Assembly: GCA_028279945.1 (NCBI GenBank)
Contig: JANQMT010000138.1
Coordinates: 1 to 10,394, forward strand
DNA length: 10,394 nt
Source: JAKSCF01 sp028279945
Lineage (GTDB): Bacteria > Bacillota > Clostridia > Peptostreptococcales > JAAYPU01
Direction of reading: 5' to 3'
The notes below the pieces were generated by a model. That model saw only the letters and a program-made list of their open reading frames with translations. It was not told the DNA's origin and ran no database searches. Below are positions 1 through 6,624 of this stretch, one piece after another. Made by a program: the position numbers and the translations under genes. Every line of letters starts with the position of its first letter. Within the stretch, counting starts at the first letter, position 1.

Positions 1-427
1 ATAGTAATAATTGTAATATTCTAGAAGGTATAAATAGTATGCTTTTATTTCCAAATAAGCTGAAATTTTCAATATTATCTATCAATAGAGTTGTTAGCGG
101 CAATGTAAGCATTTCTACCATCATGATAGTAAATATTGATATACCGCCTCCAATAATACTTTGTCGCCAATTATAACGGTAAATAATTTTATAAGTCAAT
201 ATGTAAATTACAGTAGAAAAAAACGTTGTGTAAATAATGCTATACAGGTTACTTCTAGCGTAAATAATTACCATAATTATCATTAAATTTGAGATAATTA
301 ATTTAATGTAGAAACTCTTGCTTTTGAAGTTAATCCTTCCGTCAAGTAATGATATAATTGTTAGGATGGACAAAATCGTTTCGGGCACATACACAAAAAA
401 TACGTCGTTTAATTTTGTTACATCCAT
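1..427 (-). CDS. Probable GHKL/AgrC-type sensor histidine kinase, N-terminal membrane part (cut by window edge)
   Basis: An open frame of 142 codons starts at ATG 427 and runs off the left edge without a stop. A strong GGAGGAG ribosome binding site (435-441) lies 7 nt before the ATG. The product is strongly hydrophobic, with segments at about residues 13-28, 40-57, 61-83 and 90-115. It opens with a short lead and a Pro-Glu before the first helix, and near residue 134 it has the PSRILQLL stretch. This layout (multi-helix sensor, polar RYNWRQS turn, PxRIxQL late in the membrane domain) is typical of clostridial GHKL kinases of the AgrC/CitA-like group, whose DHp-like and ATPase domains follow. 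Those catalytic domains lie outside the window, so the kinase call is inference from the membrane part alone. Another polytopic membrane protein is possible. The gene is separated from the propeller gene by a terminator and has its own upstream region. Confidence 0.55.
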   Translation of the reverse strand, partial: MDVTKLNDVFFVYVPETILSILTIISLLDGRINFKSKSFYIKLIISNLMIIMVIIYARSNLYSIIYTTFFSTVIYILTYKIIYRYNWRQSIIGGGISIFTIMMVEMLTLPLTTLLIDNIENFSLFGNKSILFIPSRILQLLL

Positions 428-446
428 ACCTAAGCTCCTCCAAAGC

Positions 447-476
447 ATTATATTTATAATGACTCATATTATTCAA
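447..476 (-). promoter_or_regulatory. Possible sigma-A promoter for the membrane kinase gene
   Basis: On the minus strand TTGAAT (471-476) is followed after 18 bp by TATAAT (447-452). The predicted start site near 440 would fall inside or at the edge of the ribosome binding site (435-441). Either the leader is extremely short or the true promoter lies further upstream, so this is a weak call. Confidence 0.3.
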
Positions 477-490
477 AACATTTTCTTAAT

Positions 491-506
491 TTAATGTTAA
501 CATTAA
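491..506. promoter_or_regulatory. 16-bp perfect palindrome, operator-like
   Basis: TTAATGTTAACATTAA is a perfect inverted repeat centred on GTTAAC. One mismatched pair further out, two more A/T pairs continue it. It lies about 65-80 bp upstream of the kinase start, a plausible place for a dimeric regulator. It does not match the FNR or Rex consensus closely, and the AT-rich background makes chance palindromes commoner. Confidence 0.35.
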
Positions 507-509
507 TTT

Positions 510-539
510 TTCGACCTGAGAAGTAGAAAGCTTTCGACA
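510..539 (-). promoter_or_regulatory. Spo0A-box-like sites upstream of the kinase gene
   Basis: Read on the minus strand, TGTCGAA (533-539) is a perfect 0A box core and GGTCGAA (510-516) is a one-base variant 23 bp further on, about two helical turns. Both point toward the kinase gene. A 7-mer is short evidence. The call rests on finding two sites upstream of a signalling gene and comparable sites upstream of the S24 regulator. Confidence 0.3.
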
Positions 540-586
540 AAATCATTTGTAAATCGATAGTAATTTCCAATATTACCATTGAGAGT

Positions 587-621
587 AAAAAATAAGAACA
601 CTCCATAAAGCGAGTGCTCTT
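587..621 (-). terminator. Rho-independent terminator after the propeller gene
   Basis: Ten-bp arms AAGAACACTC (594-603) and GAGTGCTCTT (612-621) pair with a single G-U wobble around an 8-nt loop. On the minus strand the stem is followed by ATTTTTT. It lies about 30 bp past the stop of the propeller gene. A T-run also follows on the plus strand, so it may work in both directions. Confidence 0.8.
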
Positions 622-652
622 ATAATTTTTTTAAAAAATATTTTTAAGTTAT

Positions 653-2491
653 TTACTTATTGACTAATACAAGACCATTAGGATAGTATAGTTCTTTCTC
701 ATTCAACCATTCACCTTCTGTAGTATACTTTACTATACTGTCAGAGGTTAGTATGATAAGCTCTGTTTCGTCTTCATTAAATATCATTACAGGCTTGCAA
801 AAATATCCGTATAAATTAAGGCTATGCTCAAAGCTGTTAACAAAAGTCAGCCGTTTAGATACCGTATCAAAAGCAAACTGAGATATTCTGCTCCCTCCTA
901 ATACAAAGATCATATCGCCGGCTTTATTAACTAAAATTGTACCTGATCCCATTACTTCTGCTTTACTTGCAACCCCAAAATAATTAGGACTTGAGGTATC
1001 CATTACAGCTATATCACTTTCATAATTTGCAAATAAAAAGTTGCCGCTTGGGTGAAAAGCTAACGGAGATGAACCACCATCAGCCTGCTGTCCGGTATAC
1101 GTCAATTGTCCTTCATCATCTATATGGTATTTTTCTATTAAGTCGGTGAAAATCTTACTACCATAAACATCTCCGTTGCTAGGATTTATTGCAAAGTCCC
1201 ATATTGTCGTTTCAATTTTTTTTATTGTTTGGTTTTCTAAGTTATAAGTGTATAATTCACGCAACCAATATTTATAACTATTCATTACAGCATAGTTATT
1301 ATCCGGAGTTATGGCACTGCAACGCACCGGTGAAGGTGTCCTAGCAGTATGCGTAACCTCCGGAATATTCTTCGTTAGGTCTATCTGGAATATCTTTGTA
1401 CCATACAAATCTGTAACTACGGCAGTTGTTTCATCACTTGTAACTGCTAGGGTATTCAGTATACTTGAATAATCCCATAACCTAATACGCCCTTTTTCTA
1501 CTAGTTGTTTAGAATCCATCATGACTAAATCATAACCGCTTGTAACCAATAAATCATATTGAATAGGCATGATTTCCTGACTCCAATAGGTTGCTATACC
1601 TCCGTAAGGTGTGATATCTATTTTTTTTATAAATTCACCCTCTGCCGTATAAATATTAACTGAATCGGTAGATGAAAAAATTACTAAGGTTTCATCCGGC
1701 GATAATGCAATTTGGTTTATGCCGTAAAAAGGTGTTATACCCATGCCATGCTCTATGGTATTCATCAGTGAAAGTGTTTTAGCTATGGGATTAAAGCTGA
1801 ATATTTCAATACAATTTTCTTCAAGAACATAAACCTTGTCATTGGCTTTGTTAATCACCATAGACTGTGGTTGATTTTTTGTTGAGATTTCACCGGCAAC
1901 ACCAAAATATTGTTCACTGCTAACATCCAGCACCTGAATTAGATGCCCTACAGAACAAACAGTAAATATAAACTTTTCATCTGTAGTTGCCCCTAGATTA
2001 GTTATGGCAACATTCAGTGATTCCTGATTTGTGTTTGTTAAGGCCCCCTCATCAGAAATAGCGTAAAGCCTTATTCTATCTTTTAAATAATCTGCTATAA
2101 ATATCCGTGAGTTTGTAGAGGCAGTTACTGCTTGAGCATCAACATGCAAATTAAAAACATGACCAAGCTCTAATTGGATGCCCGTTAAACCTATATGACT
2201 TGATCCACCATTTACTGTTACGGCACATTGATTATTTGGTGTTAATGCAATACCTTGGGCATCACTGGGTAAAGGTAAAGCATTTTTCAAATAGGGTTCA
2301 TCGGTATCCAAATCTATTTCCAGCAAATAATGTGGGTCCGAAGCTGTCACATACGCTTTCTTATTATCTTTTGAAACGACAACATCCATGATATCGTAAT
2401 CTATATTTAACGTATAGTCTACAAAAAATGTCTTCAAATTAATAAAGTGAAGCGTGTTAGAGTTGTCCACTACAACAGCGTACTGTTCCAT
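653..2491 (-). CDS. Tandem double beta-propeller protein (YncE/lactonase-like fold), cytoplasmic, function unknown
   Basis: This 612-aa protein starts at ATG 2491 behind AAGGAAG at 7 nt spacing. It has no signal peptide or membrane segment, so it is probably cytoplasmic. It consists of propeller-blade repeats with the recurring pattern 'xxIALTPxxxxAVVT ... IYxxDLxxxx' (for example SPDETLVIFSS near 264 and TSDETTAVVT near 351). The two halves are copies of each other at an offset of about 310 residues. LDVSSEQYFGVAG (188-200) matches MDTSSPNYFGVAS (497-509), YTAEGEF (281) matches YTTEGEW (589), and RLYAISDEGALT (141) matches EKYHIDDEGQLT (453). Each half of about 305 residues would make one six- or seven-bladed propeller. 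No catalytic residues can be assigned; a binding or scaffold role is the most that can be said. It lies 134 bp after the RACE gene, has its own promoter, and no terminator separates the two, so partial co-transcription is likely. Confidence 0.8.
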   Translation of the reverse strand: MEQYAVVVDNSNTLHFINLKTFFVDYTLNIDYDIMDVVVSKDNKKAYVTASDPHYLLEIDLDTDEPYLKNALPLPSDAQGIALTPNNQCAVTVNGGSSHIGLTGIQLELGHVFNLHVDAQAVTASTNSRIFIADYLKDRIRLYAISDEGALTNTNQESLNVAITNLGATTDEKFIFTVCSVGHLIQVLDVSSEQYFGVAGEISTKNQPQSMVINKANDKVYVLEENCIEIFSFNPIAKTLSLMNTIEHGMGITPFYGINQIALSPDETLVIFSSTDSVNIYTAEGEFIKKIDITPYGGIATYWSQEIMPIQYDLLVTSGYDLVMMDSKQLVEKGRIRLWDYSSILNTLAVTSDETTAVVTDLYGTKIFQIDLTKNIPEVTHTARTPSPVRCSAITPDNNYAVMNSYKYWLRELYTYNLENQTIKKIETTIWDFAINPSNGDVYGSKIFTDLIEKYHIDDEGQLTYTGQQADGGSSPLAFHPSGNFLFANYESDIAVMDTSSPNYFGVASKAEVMGSGTILVNKAGDMIFVLGGSRISQFAFDTVSKRLTFVNSFEHSLNLYGYFCKPVMIFNEDETELIILTSDSIVKYTTEGEWLNEKELYYPNGLVLVNK

Positions 2492-2578
2492 AATAAATCT
2501 TCCTTTCCATACTATGGGTTTGTACCCCGTATATTATATGTTATGGTTTCCGATTGTGTTATAGTAATGACATCTCAT

Positions 2579-2607
2579 TTTATATTAAAACTATGCTCAC
2601 TTTTCAA
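2579..2607 (-). promoter_or_regulatory. Sigma-A promoter for the double-propeller gene
   Basis: On the minus strand TTGAAA (2602-2607), a 17-bp spacer and TATAAA (2579-2584) form a good vegetative promoter starting about 20 bp after the RACE stop codon. The predicted leader is about 80 nt. It holds only small hairpins and no recognisable riboswitch. Confidence 0.6.
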
Positions 2608-2625
2608 TCTACCCTTTAGTTTTAA

Positions 2626-4449
2626 TTATTCTGGAAAGTACATAGCATTCATATATTCAGTTTGAAAATCAGGATGTGTTGAGAGCTCTAAATGCTCAAC
2701 CTGTTGTGATTCTGCATACGCCTTTTTACGTTCGTCTTTTGATAGAAGCGCCATACACGCACCTGCTCCTGCTGCATTTCCAACAGAAATAACCTTATCT
2801 TTCTTCATATTTGGAAATAGGCCTATCTTTAAAGCACTTTCTGTTTTGATGTAGTTTCCAAAAGCTCCCGCTAAGATAATGCGCTGTAAATCCTCTGCTT
2901 TAGCTCCAATGTGATTCAGCATGAGTTTAATCCCAGCATATATTGCGCCTTTTGCAAGCTGCACTTCCCTAATATCCTTTTGAGTAATGACAACATCATC
3001 TCCGGTTTTCCCCCAAGCTAAAACAAATTCGTTGCCATTCTTGCCTTTTCGTAAACGTGAAACCAATGAGTCGGCCAATCCCTTTTCTTTTGCCGCTTCT
3101 TGAGTATCAAGCTTTCCTGTATAATCTAAAATGCCTGTATCTAACATTTGAGCCAATGCATCAATAAGTCCGGAGCCACAAATTCCTATGGGTGCTTCAT
3201 CTTCTATGACTTCAATATTTACCTCACCATCTTCTATTTTTACTCTCTCTATTGCACCTCTTGAAGCTCTCATGCCTTGAAATATTTCCGCACCTTCAAA
3301 TGCAGGTCCTGCAGCAGTTGAACAGGTGATGATACGTCCATCTTGACTTAATAATATTTCTCCATTTGTTCCCACATCAATGACCAAATTTAATCCTTTT
3401 AATTGTGTCATCTCCGTTGCTAAAAGCACACCTACTATATCCGAACCCACATGACCAGCTATATTAGATAGCAAATGCACATTGGCCGCAGGATTCATCT
3501 TTAACGCCAACTCTTTCGCAGTCATGTCAATAGGATCACAAAATACAGGTGTAAAAGGTGATCTGGCAAGATTTTCAGGACTTACACCTAAGAATAAATG
3601 GCTCATTGTGGTGTTCCCTACTACAGTGGCATCATAAATATGATTTTCATCAATTCCATGGTTTTTTTTAAATGTATCAATCGTATCATTAAAACAATCC
3701 CGTATTTTCATTTTTAACATAGATAAATTTTGGGGACTTTCAGTACTGTATAATATTCGGGATATGACATCTGCACCAAAAACATTTTGCGGATTGGTTT
3801 TTGCAACAATGTCTATCAATTTACCCTCATTAAGATCCCAAAGCATAGATACCACGGTAGTCGTTCCTATATCAAAGGCAATGCCATAACAACTGTTTGT
3901 GGTATCACCTTTTTCCAAGGCAATAATATGTCTACCATTTGTGGTGACAGTCATTTTTGAATTATTTTTGAGTAAATCGTGTATTTTGGGTATTAAAGAA
4001 GAACCCATACGATACCCATTATCCGGTAACGCTTCTATAATTCTTTTCACATCATTCTTTTGATTTTCTAAAGACGCTGACTCTATTTCAATAAAATATT
4101 TTTTGATATTACCATTAGGTACAAAATGCTTAGGTAAGTAAGTTAATTTCTTTTTACGAGATGAAGAACTATTGAATTCCGGCAATACAACTGTCATATC
4201 ATCTTCTATGAACACGCAGCAAGCCAATCGGTATCCTTTACCTATCTCTGCACCCTTAAGTAATGTTTTTTCAATATCATTTGGCTCAGAAATTTTTCCG
4301 GATGTCACTCTCACCTTACATTTTCCACAACGTCCTTTACCCGCACACGTTCCATCTATTAAGATGTTAGCTTTTTGGGCTGTTTTTAGAAGGTTATCTC
4401 CTTCATTTGCAATTTGTTTTTTGTTGGATGGCATAAAAGTAATTATCAA
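2626..4449 (-). CDS. Corrinoid-activating ATPase (RACE/RamA-like; 2Fe-2S ferredoxin + ASKHA domain, DUF4445 family)
   Basis: Proteins of this family reductively reactivate corrinoid proteins, returning inactive Co(II) to methyl-accepting Co(I) using an Fe-S electron relay and ATP. The 607-aa product has an N-terminal 2Fe-2S ferredoxin domain (about 1-90) with C35, C41, C44 and a fourth ligand at C77 or C78 (CAGKGRCGKC ... LACC). A linker (about 95-180) is followed by an ASKHA ATPase domain with phosphate-1 loop DIGTTT (193-198), phosphate-2 motif IDVGTNGE (357-364) and adenosine-type motif LAGAFGNY (526-533). Length is normal for the family. The start is TTG 4449: GAAGG lies 9 nt ahead, and the first beta strand (MIITFMP) is needed for the ferredoxin fold. 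ATG 4434 would remove it and is 24 nt from that site. It follows the activation-domain gene by 28 bp in one operon. The corrinoid protein served is not in the window. Confidence 0.93.
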   Translation of the reverse strand: MIITFMPSNKKQIANEGDNLLKTAQKANILIDGTCAGKGRCGKCKVRVTSGKISEPNDIEKTLLKGAEIGKGYRLACCVFIEDDMTVVLPEFNSSSSRKKKLTYLPKHFVPNGNIKKYFIEIESASLENQKNDVKRIIEALPDNGYRMGSSLIPKIHDLLKNNSKMTVTTNGRHIIALEKGDTTNSCYGIAFDIGTTTVVSMLWDLNEGKLIDIVAKTNPQNVFGADVISRILYSTESPQNLSMLKMKIRDCFNDTIDTFKKNHGIDENHIYDATVVGNTTMSHLFLGVSPENLARSPFTPVFCDPIDMTAKELALKMNPAANVHLLSNIAGHVGSDIVGVLLATEMTQLKGLNLVIDVGTNGEILLSQDGRIITCSTAAGPAFEGAEIFQGMRASRGAIERVKIEDGEVNIEVIEDEAPIGICGSGLIDALAQMLDTGILDYTGKLDTQEAAKEKGLADSLVSRLRKGKNGNEFVLAWGKTGDDVVITQKDIREVQLAKGAIYAGIKLMLNHIGAKAEDLQRIILAGAFGNYIKTESALKIGLFPNMKKDKVISVGNAAGAGACMALLSKDERKKAYAESQQVEHLELSTHPDFQTEYMNAMYFPE

Positions 4450-4477
4450 TTGATCAAGCCTTCTTTCTCCTCTTGCG

Positions 4478-5176
4478 TTATGATTTTTTTATCCTGCAGT
4501 AGCGGCATCCATTGGGGTTTGAAATACATGCTTTACAATCTACTTTTGGTAATTGATTCTTATTATTGATAGCTATATATATACCTGAACAAGATTTCAC
4601 AGGGTTCATCATAGTACTGTCTATTAATTTGACGCCTATCTTTTCTGCGTCCACTAATTCAAAAAGTTTGGAAATTTCATCAGTACTCATACCATAGTAT
4701 CCTGGGCCGAAGGAATCTGAAACAAATACTTGAGAGTCTTTATTGCTTTCTTGACATGCTTCTTTTATTCTTTTTTCTATAAAATCTCTTCCCGCATCTA
4801 CATATGCCGTACCCCAAGTATAGGCGTAGTACATATTTAAAACGGATTCATCATCTTCTATTTTGGCGTCGCCTGCAGTTAAGACATAAGCATAGATACC
4901 TTTCACATTATCATTATCAAACTGCTCAAATACATTACAATGCAATGTTACATTATCTAATGTAAGGGTTTGGCCTGATAAATTCTTTTCATTAAAATGT
5001 CTCACAACGGTTCTGATATTAATTTTATCTATGATTTTGTCTCTGACAAGCAAAGCCTCTTCAAACATTTTATTATGCTTTTCTTTTTCAGTATCAAATC
5101 CGCATGCTTCACAAAAATATTTGATTGCAGTTTCTTCTAGGCACTCTTTGTCTATGGTCATGACGCCATCAAGCAT
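4478..5176 (-). CDS. Stand-alone MetH activation-domain-like protein with C-terminal Cys4 motif
   Basis: This 232-aa protein resembles the AdoMet-binding reactivation domain of B12-dependent methionine synthase (Met_synt_B12), here as a separate gene. The core motif FGPGYYGMSTDE (156-167) corresponds to the (R)xxPGYG AdoMet-binding motif of MetH. It is followed by MNPVKSCSGIYIAI (190-203), matching the conserved MxPxxSvSG strand. An extra C-terminal tail carries CxxC-x6-CxxC (C214, C217, C224, C227), which could bind zinc or an Fe-S cluster. The ATG at 5176 has AGGAGG 9 nt upstream. It is the first gene of an operon with the RACE ATPase, which supports a joint role in reactivating a corrinoid methyltransferase or an activation-domain-less MetH. 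The partner is inferred. The leader is only about 45 nt, too short for a cobalamin riboswitch. Confidence 0.8.
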   Translation of the reverse strand: MLDGVMTIDKECLEETAIKYFCEACGFDTEKEKHNKMFEEALLVRDKIIDKINIRTVVRHFNEKNLSGQTLTLDNVTLHCNVFEQFDNDNVKGIYAYVLTAGDAKIEDDESVLNMYYAYTWGTAYVDAGRDFIEKRIKEACQESNKDSQVFVSDSFGPGYYGMSTDEISKLFELVDAEKIGVKLIDSTMMNPVKSCSGIYIAINNKNQLPKVDCKACISNPNGCRYCRIKKS

Positions 5177-5228
5177 TAAGGCCCACCTCCTAAAGCTTTA
5201 TCTTAATTCAACAATACTTTTCTTTACT

Positions 5229-5257
5229 ATTATACTTATACTCAGCATAATCTGCAA
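5229..5257 (-). promoter_or_regulatory. Strong sigma-A promoter of the corrinoid-reactivation operon
   Basis: On the minus strand TTGCAG (5252-5257), a 17-bp spacer and a perfect TATAAT (5229-5234). The start site is predicted near 5222, giving a leader of about 45 nt before ATG 5176. The 9-mer TTATACTTA (plus strand 5230-5238) covers the -10 and also forms one arm of the inverted repeat at the S24 regulator promoter. Confidence 0.75.
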
Positions 5258-5292
5258 TTTCTTTACAATCGTTTATATATTATTGTTAAAAT

Positions 5293-5327
5293 AAATAATG
5301 GCGAACGCAAAAAATTCGCCATTATTT
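5293..5327 (-). terminator. Rho-independent terminator of the toxin-antitoxin operon
   Basis: Perfect 13-bp arms AAATAATGGCGAA (5293-5305) and its complement (5315-5327) enclose a 9-nt loop. The GC core is GGCGAA/TTCGCC and both strands have T-rich flanks. It lies 43 bp past the antitoxin stop and isolates the pair from the reactivation operon's promoter. Confidence 0.85.
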
Positions 5328-5369
5328 TTAATATTATTATTTTTGTTTCAAACCATGTATTAACAATGC

Positions 5370-5753
5370 CTATTCCTTATAAAGACTATTAATCCTACTG
5401 GTTAATGCTTCAATTTCTTTATTCAGTTTTTTTATTTGCGATAATATTTCGTCTCTTTGTACCGTTGGGTGATTATCTTCTATATTGACGCTTTTTAAAT
5501 CAAGCTTACATTCCAACGCATCTGCAATTTTGGCTAATGCGTCACCTCTTGGAGCAATATCGTTGGTTTCAATTTTAACCAGTGACGATTGAGAAATACC
5601 ACACTTTCTAGATAAAGTTGCTTTGGTTAATCCCGAAGATAATCTTAATTCTGTAATCCGTGCACTGATATAAGCGCTATGGATAAGCTCCTCTTGCTCA
5701 TGTATTCCAAAATTTCTTTCTAATAAATCATTTAAATCTTTACTCGATTTCAT
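5370..5753 (-). CDS. HigA-like XRE antitoxin with C-terminal coiled coil
   Basis: The antitoxin is 127 aa when started at ATG 5753. It should neutralise the overlapping RelE/HigB-type toxin and repress the operon. Residues about 30-85 form an XRE helix-turn-helix, with TKATLSRKCGISQSSLVKIE (43-62) spanning helices 2 and 3. Residues about 100-126 are a heptad-patterned coiled coil (ILSQIKKLNKEIEALTSRI), probably for dimerisation. The frame is open up to an ATG at 5789, but GGAGGTGG (5759-5766) sits 5 nt before ATG 5753 and no good site precedes 5789, so 5753 is preferred. It overlaps the toxin end by 14 bp and its ribosome binding site lies inside the toxin's last codons, indicating translational coupling. 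The toxin-first order matches HigBA. Confidence 0.85.
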   Translation of the reverse strand: MKSSKDLNDLLERNFGIHEQEELIHSAYISARITELRLSSGLTKATLSRKCGISQSSLVKIETNDIAPRGDALAKIADALECKLDLKSVNIEDNHPTVQRDEILSQIKKLNKEIEALTSRINSLYKE

Positions 5754-6153
5754 GACTTCCACCTCCATATCTTTGTACGAAGGATTCATACATTTCAGTT
5801 CCTTTTTCTATCTCATACATGGGTGTCCTAAAAGATCTAATATTATAACAATTCAGAATCAAAAAATGTTTTTCTTTGGTAGGATGCTCACTTAAAATAA
5901 TTCTTAAACTGCCTTCCGGATGTTTGGTTCGCATTTGCCATAATCCATCTGATACAGGTTCAAAATCAGGCAGTTCTGACCTAATCCCCAATAATTTTAA
6001 TTTTTCAAATTTCTTATATACGCTTTTAAATAGTCCTCTTTGGTATCCACTTGAATTTGCTAAATTTTTTAGCAATAAATAAGTTTGGCTTATATGATTA
6101 TCATCTTCGTAAAACTCAAAGTCATATTTATAAATTATTCTATTATCATTCAT
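5740..6153 (-). CDS. HigB/RelE-family toxin (Gp49-like mRNA interferase)
   Basis: This 137-aa protein belongs to the RelE/HigB (phage-derived Gp49-like) family, whose members cut mRNA, usually on the ribosome. Family features are LWQMRTKHPEGSLRIIL (71-87), equivalent to the ELR...G.yRil core; a hydrophobic strand KHFLILNCYNIRS (95-107); and the end motif TPMYEIEKG (110-118), equivalent to the tP..EI..A helix. The ATG at 6153 has AGGGGG (6160-6165) at 6 nt spacing; an in-frame TTG at 6156 is too close to that site. A -10-like TATAAT lies on the minus strand at 6187-6192, but no good -35 is seen. The protein has an N-terminal extension of about 60 residues before the core, longer than minimal RelE. 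Activity has to be assumed from family membership. Confidence 0.82.
   Translation of the reverse strand: MNDNRIIYKYDFEFYEDDNHISQTYLLLKNLANSSGYQRGLFKSVYKKFEKLKLLGIRSELPDFEPVSDGLWQMRTKHPEGSLRIILSEHPTKEKHFLILNCYNIRSFRTPMYEIEKGTEMYESFVQRYGGGSHEIE
5759..5766 (-). promoter_or_regulatory. Ribosome binding site that sets the antitoxin start
   Basis: GGAGGTGG on the minus strand lies 5 nt before ATG 5753 and within the last toxin codons. Ribosomes finishing the toxin would pass directly onto it, favouring coupled antitoxin synthesis. Confidence 0.8.
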
Positions 6154-6243
6154 CAAATACCCCCTAAGATATATGTTGCTATTATCATTATATGAATATT
6201 AATAGTTATTTTTGTTATATATTGAGTATATTTTTTATATAAA

Positions 6244-6268
6244 ATGGCTAGAGATTTTCTCTAGCCAT
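6244..6268 (-). terminator. Rho-independent terminator after the DUF1540 gene
   Basis: Perfect 10-bp arms ATGGCTAGAG (6244-6253) and CTCTAGCCAT (6259-6268) with a 5-nt loop. On the minus strand the stem runs into TTTTATAT. It lies about 60 bp past the miniprotein stop and upstream of the toxin-antitoxin promoter region, so the two units are separate. Confidence 0.8.
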
Positions 6269-6326
6269 GCTATTAAACCTATATGTAATGAATAGATACT
6301 GCTAAATAGCAGTACCTTTGAGAATA

Positions 6327-6485
6327 CTATTTTGCTACAAAACTTCCACAATCCGTCTGTTCGATTGATTTTGCAGACATGCCATGTTTGATAACTTGAA
6401 TTTTGTCTAAAGAACAATACTGTCCTTCGTTACTGTGGTATCGACATTCCGTTACATTACATCCAATGCTTTCATTTTTAGGCAT
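6327..6485 (-). CDS. DUF1540 Cys4 miniprotein
   Basis: This is a 52-aa gene below the usual length cutoff. ATG 6485 is preceded by GGAGGG with a 9-nt spacer. The protein matches the DUF1540 pattern common in Clostridia and Bacilli: CNVTEC (9-14), Arg-Tyr-His, YCSLDKIQV (23-31), and a final Cys (46) in DCGSF. The four cysteines (C9, C14, C24, C46) probably bind a metal. The biochemical role of this family is not established to my knowledge. Members in other Firmicutes are often annotated from sporulating organisms. Here it follows hcp by about 140 bp on the same strand and has its own terminator. No convincing promoter is visible, so it may be read from hcp. Confidence 0.85.
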   Translation of the reverse strand: MPKNESIGCNVTECRYHSNEGQYCSLDKIQVIKHGMSAKSIEQTDCGSFVAK

Positions 6486-6586
6486 TTAAAATTTCCCTCC
6501 AATCGATTAATTTTAAAATTTTAGTTCATTAATAGTATGTTTTTTTTTGTTTATTTTAATGCTTTACATTTGTTCACATAAAATTC

Positions 6587-6608
6587 AAAAAAAACTATTT
6601 AAAGTTTT
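6587..6608 (-). terminator. Weak terminator-like hairpin after hcp
   Basis: A 6-bp A/T-rich stem AAAACT/AGTTTT (6591-6596 with 6603-6608) is followed on the minus strand by a run of eight T (6587-6594), about 17-38 bp past the hcp stop. The stem is weak and some read-through into the DUF1540 gene is likely. Confidence 0.35.
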
Positions 6609-6624
6609 CTGTGTTTTTTTGGCT

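Noticed and set aside
2492..2578. Small hairpin (CCATAGTATGG and GGGTACAAACCC) in the propeller gene leader, considered as an RNA regulatory element.
   Set aside because: The stems are only 3-5 bp and have no T-run or known aptamer pattern. They are too weak to support a call.
2447..2665. Plus-strand open frame of 72 codons across the propeller start and its promoter.
   Set aside because: It covers the minus-strand promoter, leader and start of the propeller gene and has no ribosome binding site or known motif.
4172..4453. Plus-strand open frame of 93 codons antisense to the RACE ferredoxin domain.
   Set aside because: It is antisense to conserved Cys-rich codons, has no ribosome binding site, and its composition is explained by the opposite strand.
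5177..5228. Possible cobalamin riboswitch upstream of the B12-related operon.
   Set aside because: The promoter at 5229-5257 leaves a leader of only about 45 nt, far shorter than a cobalamin riboswitch, and no B12-box-like sequence is seen.
6235..6417. Minus-strand open frame of 60 codons starting at 6417.
   Set aside because: It overlaps the DUF1540 gene in another frame, runs through that gene's terminator, and has no ribosome binding site or recognisable motif.
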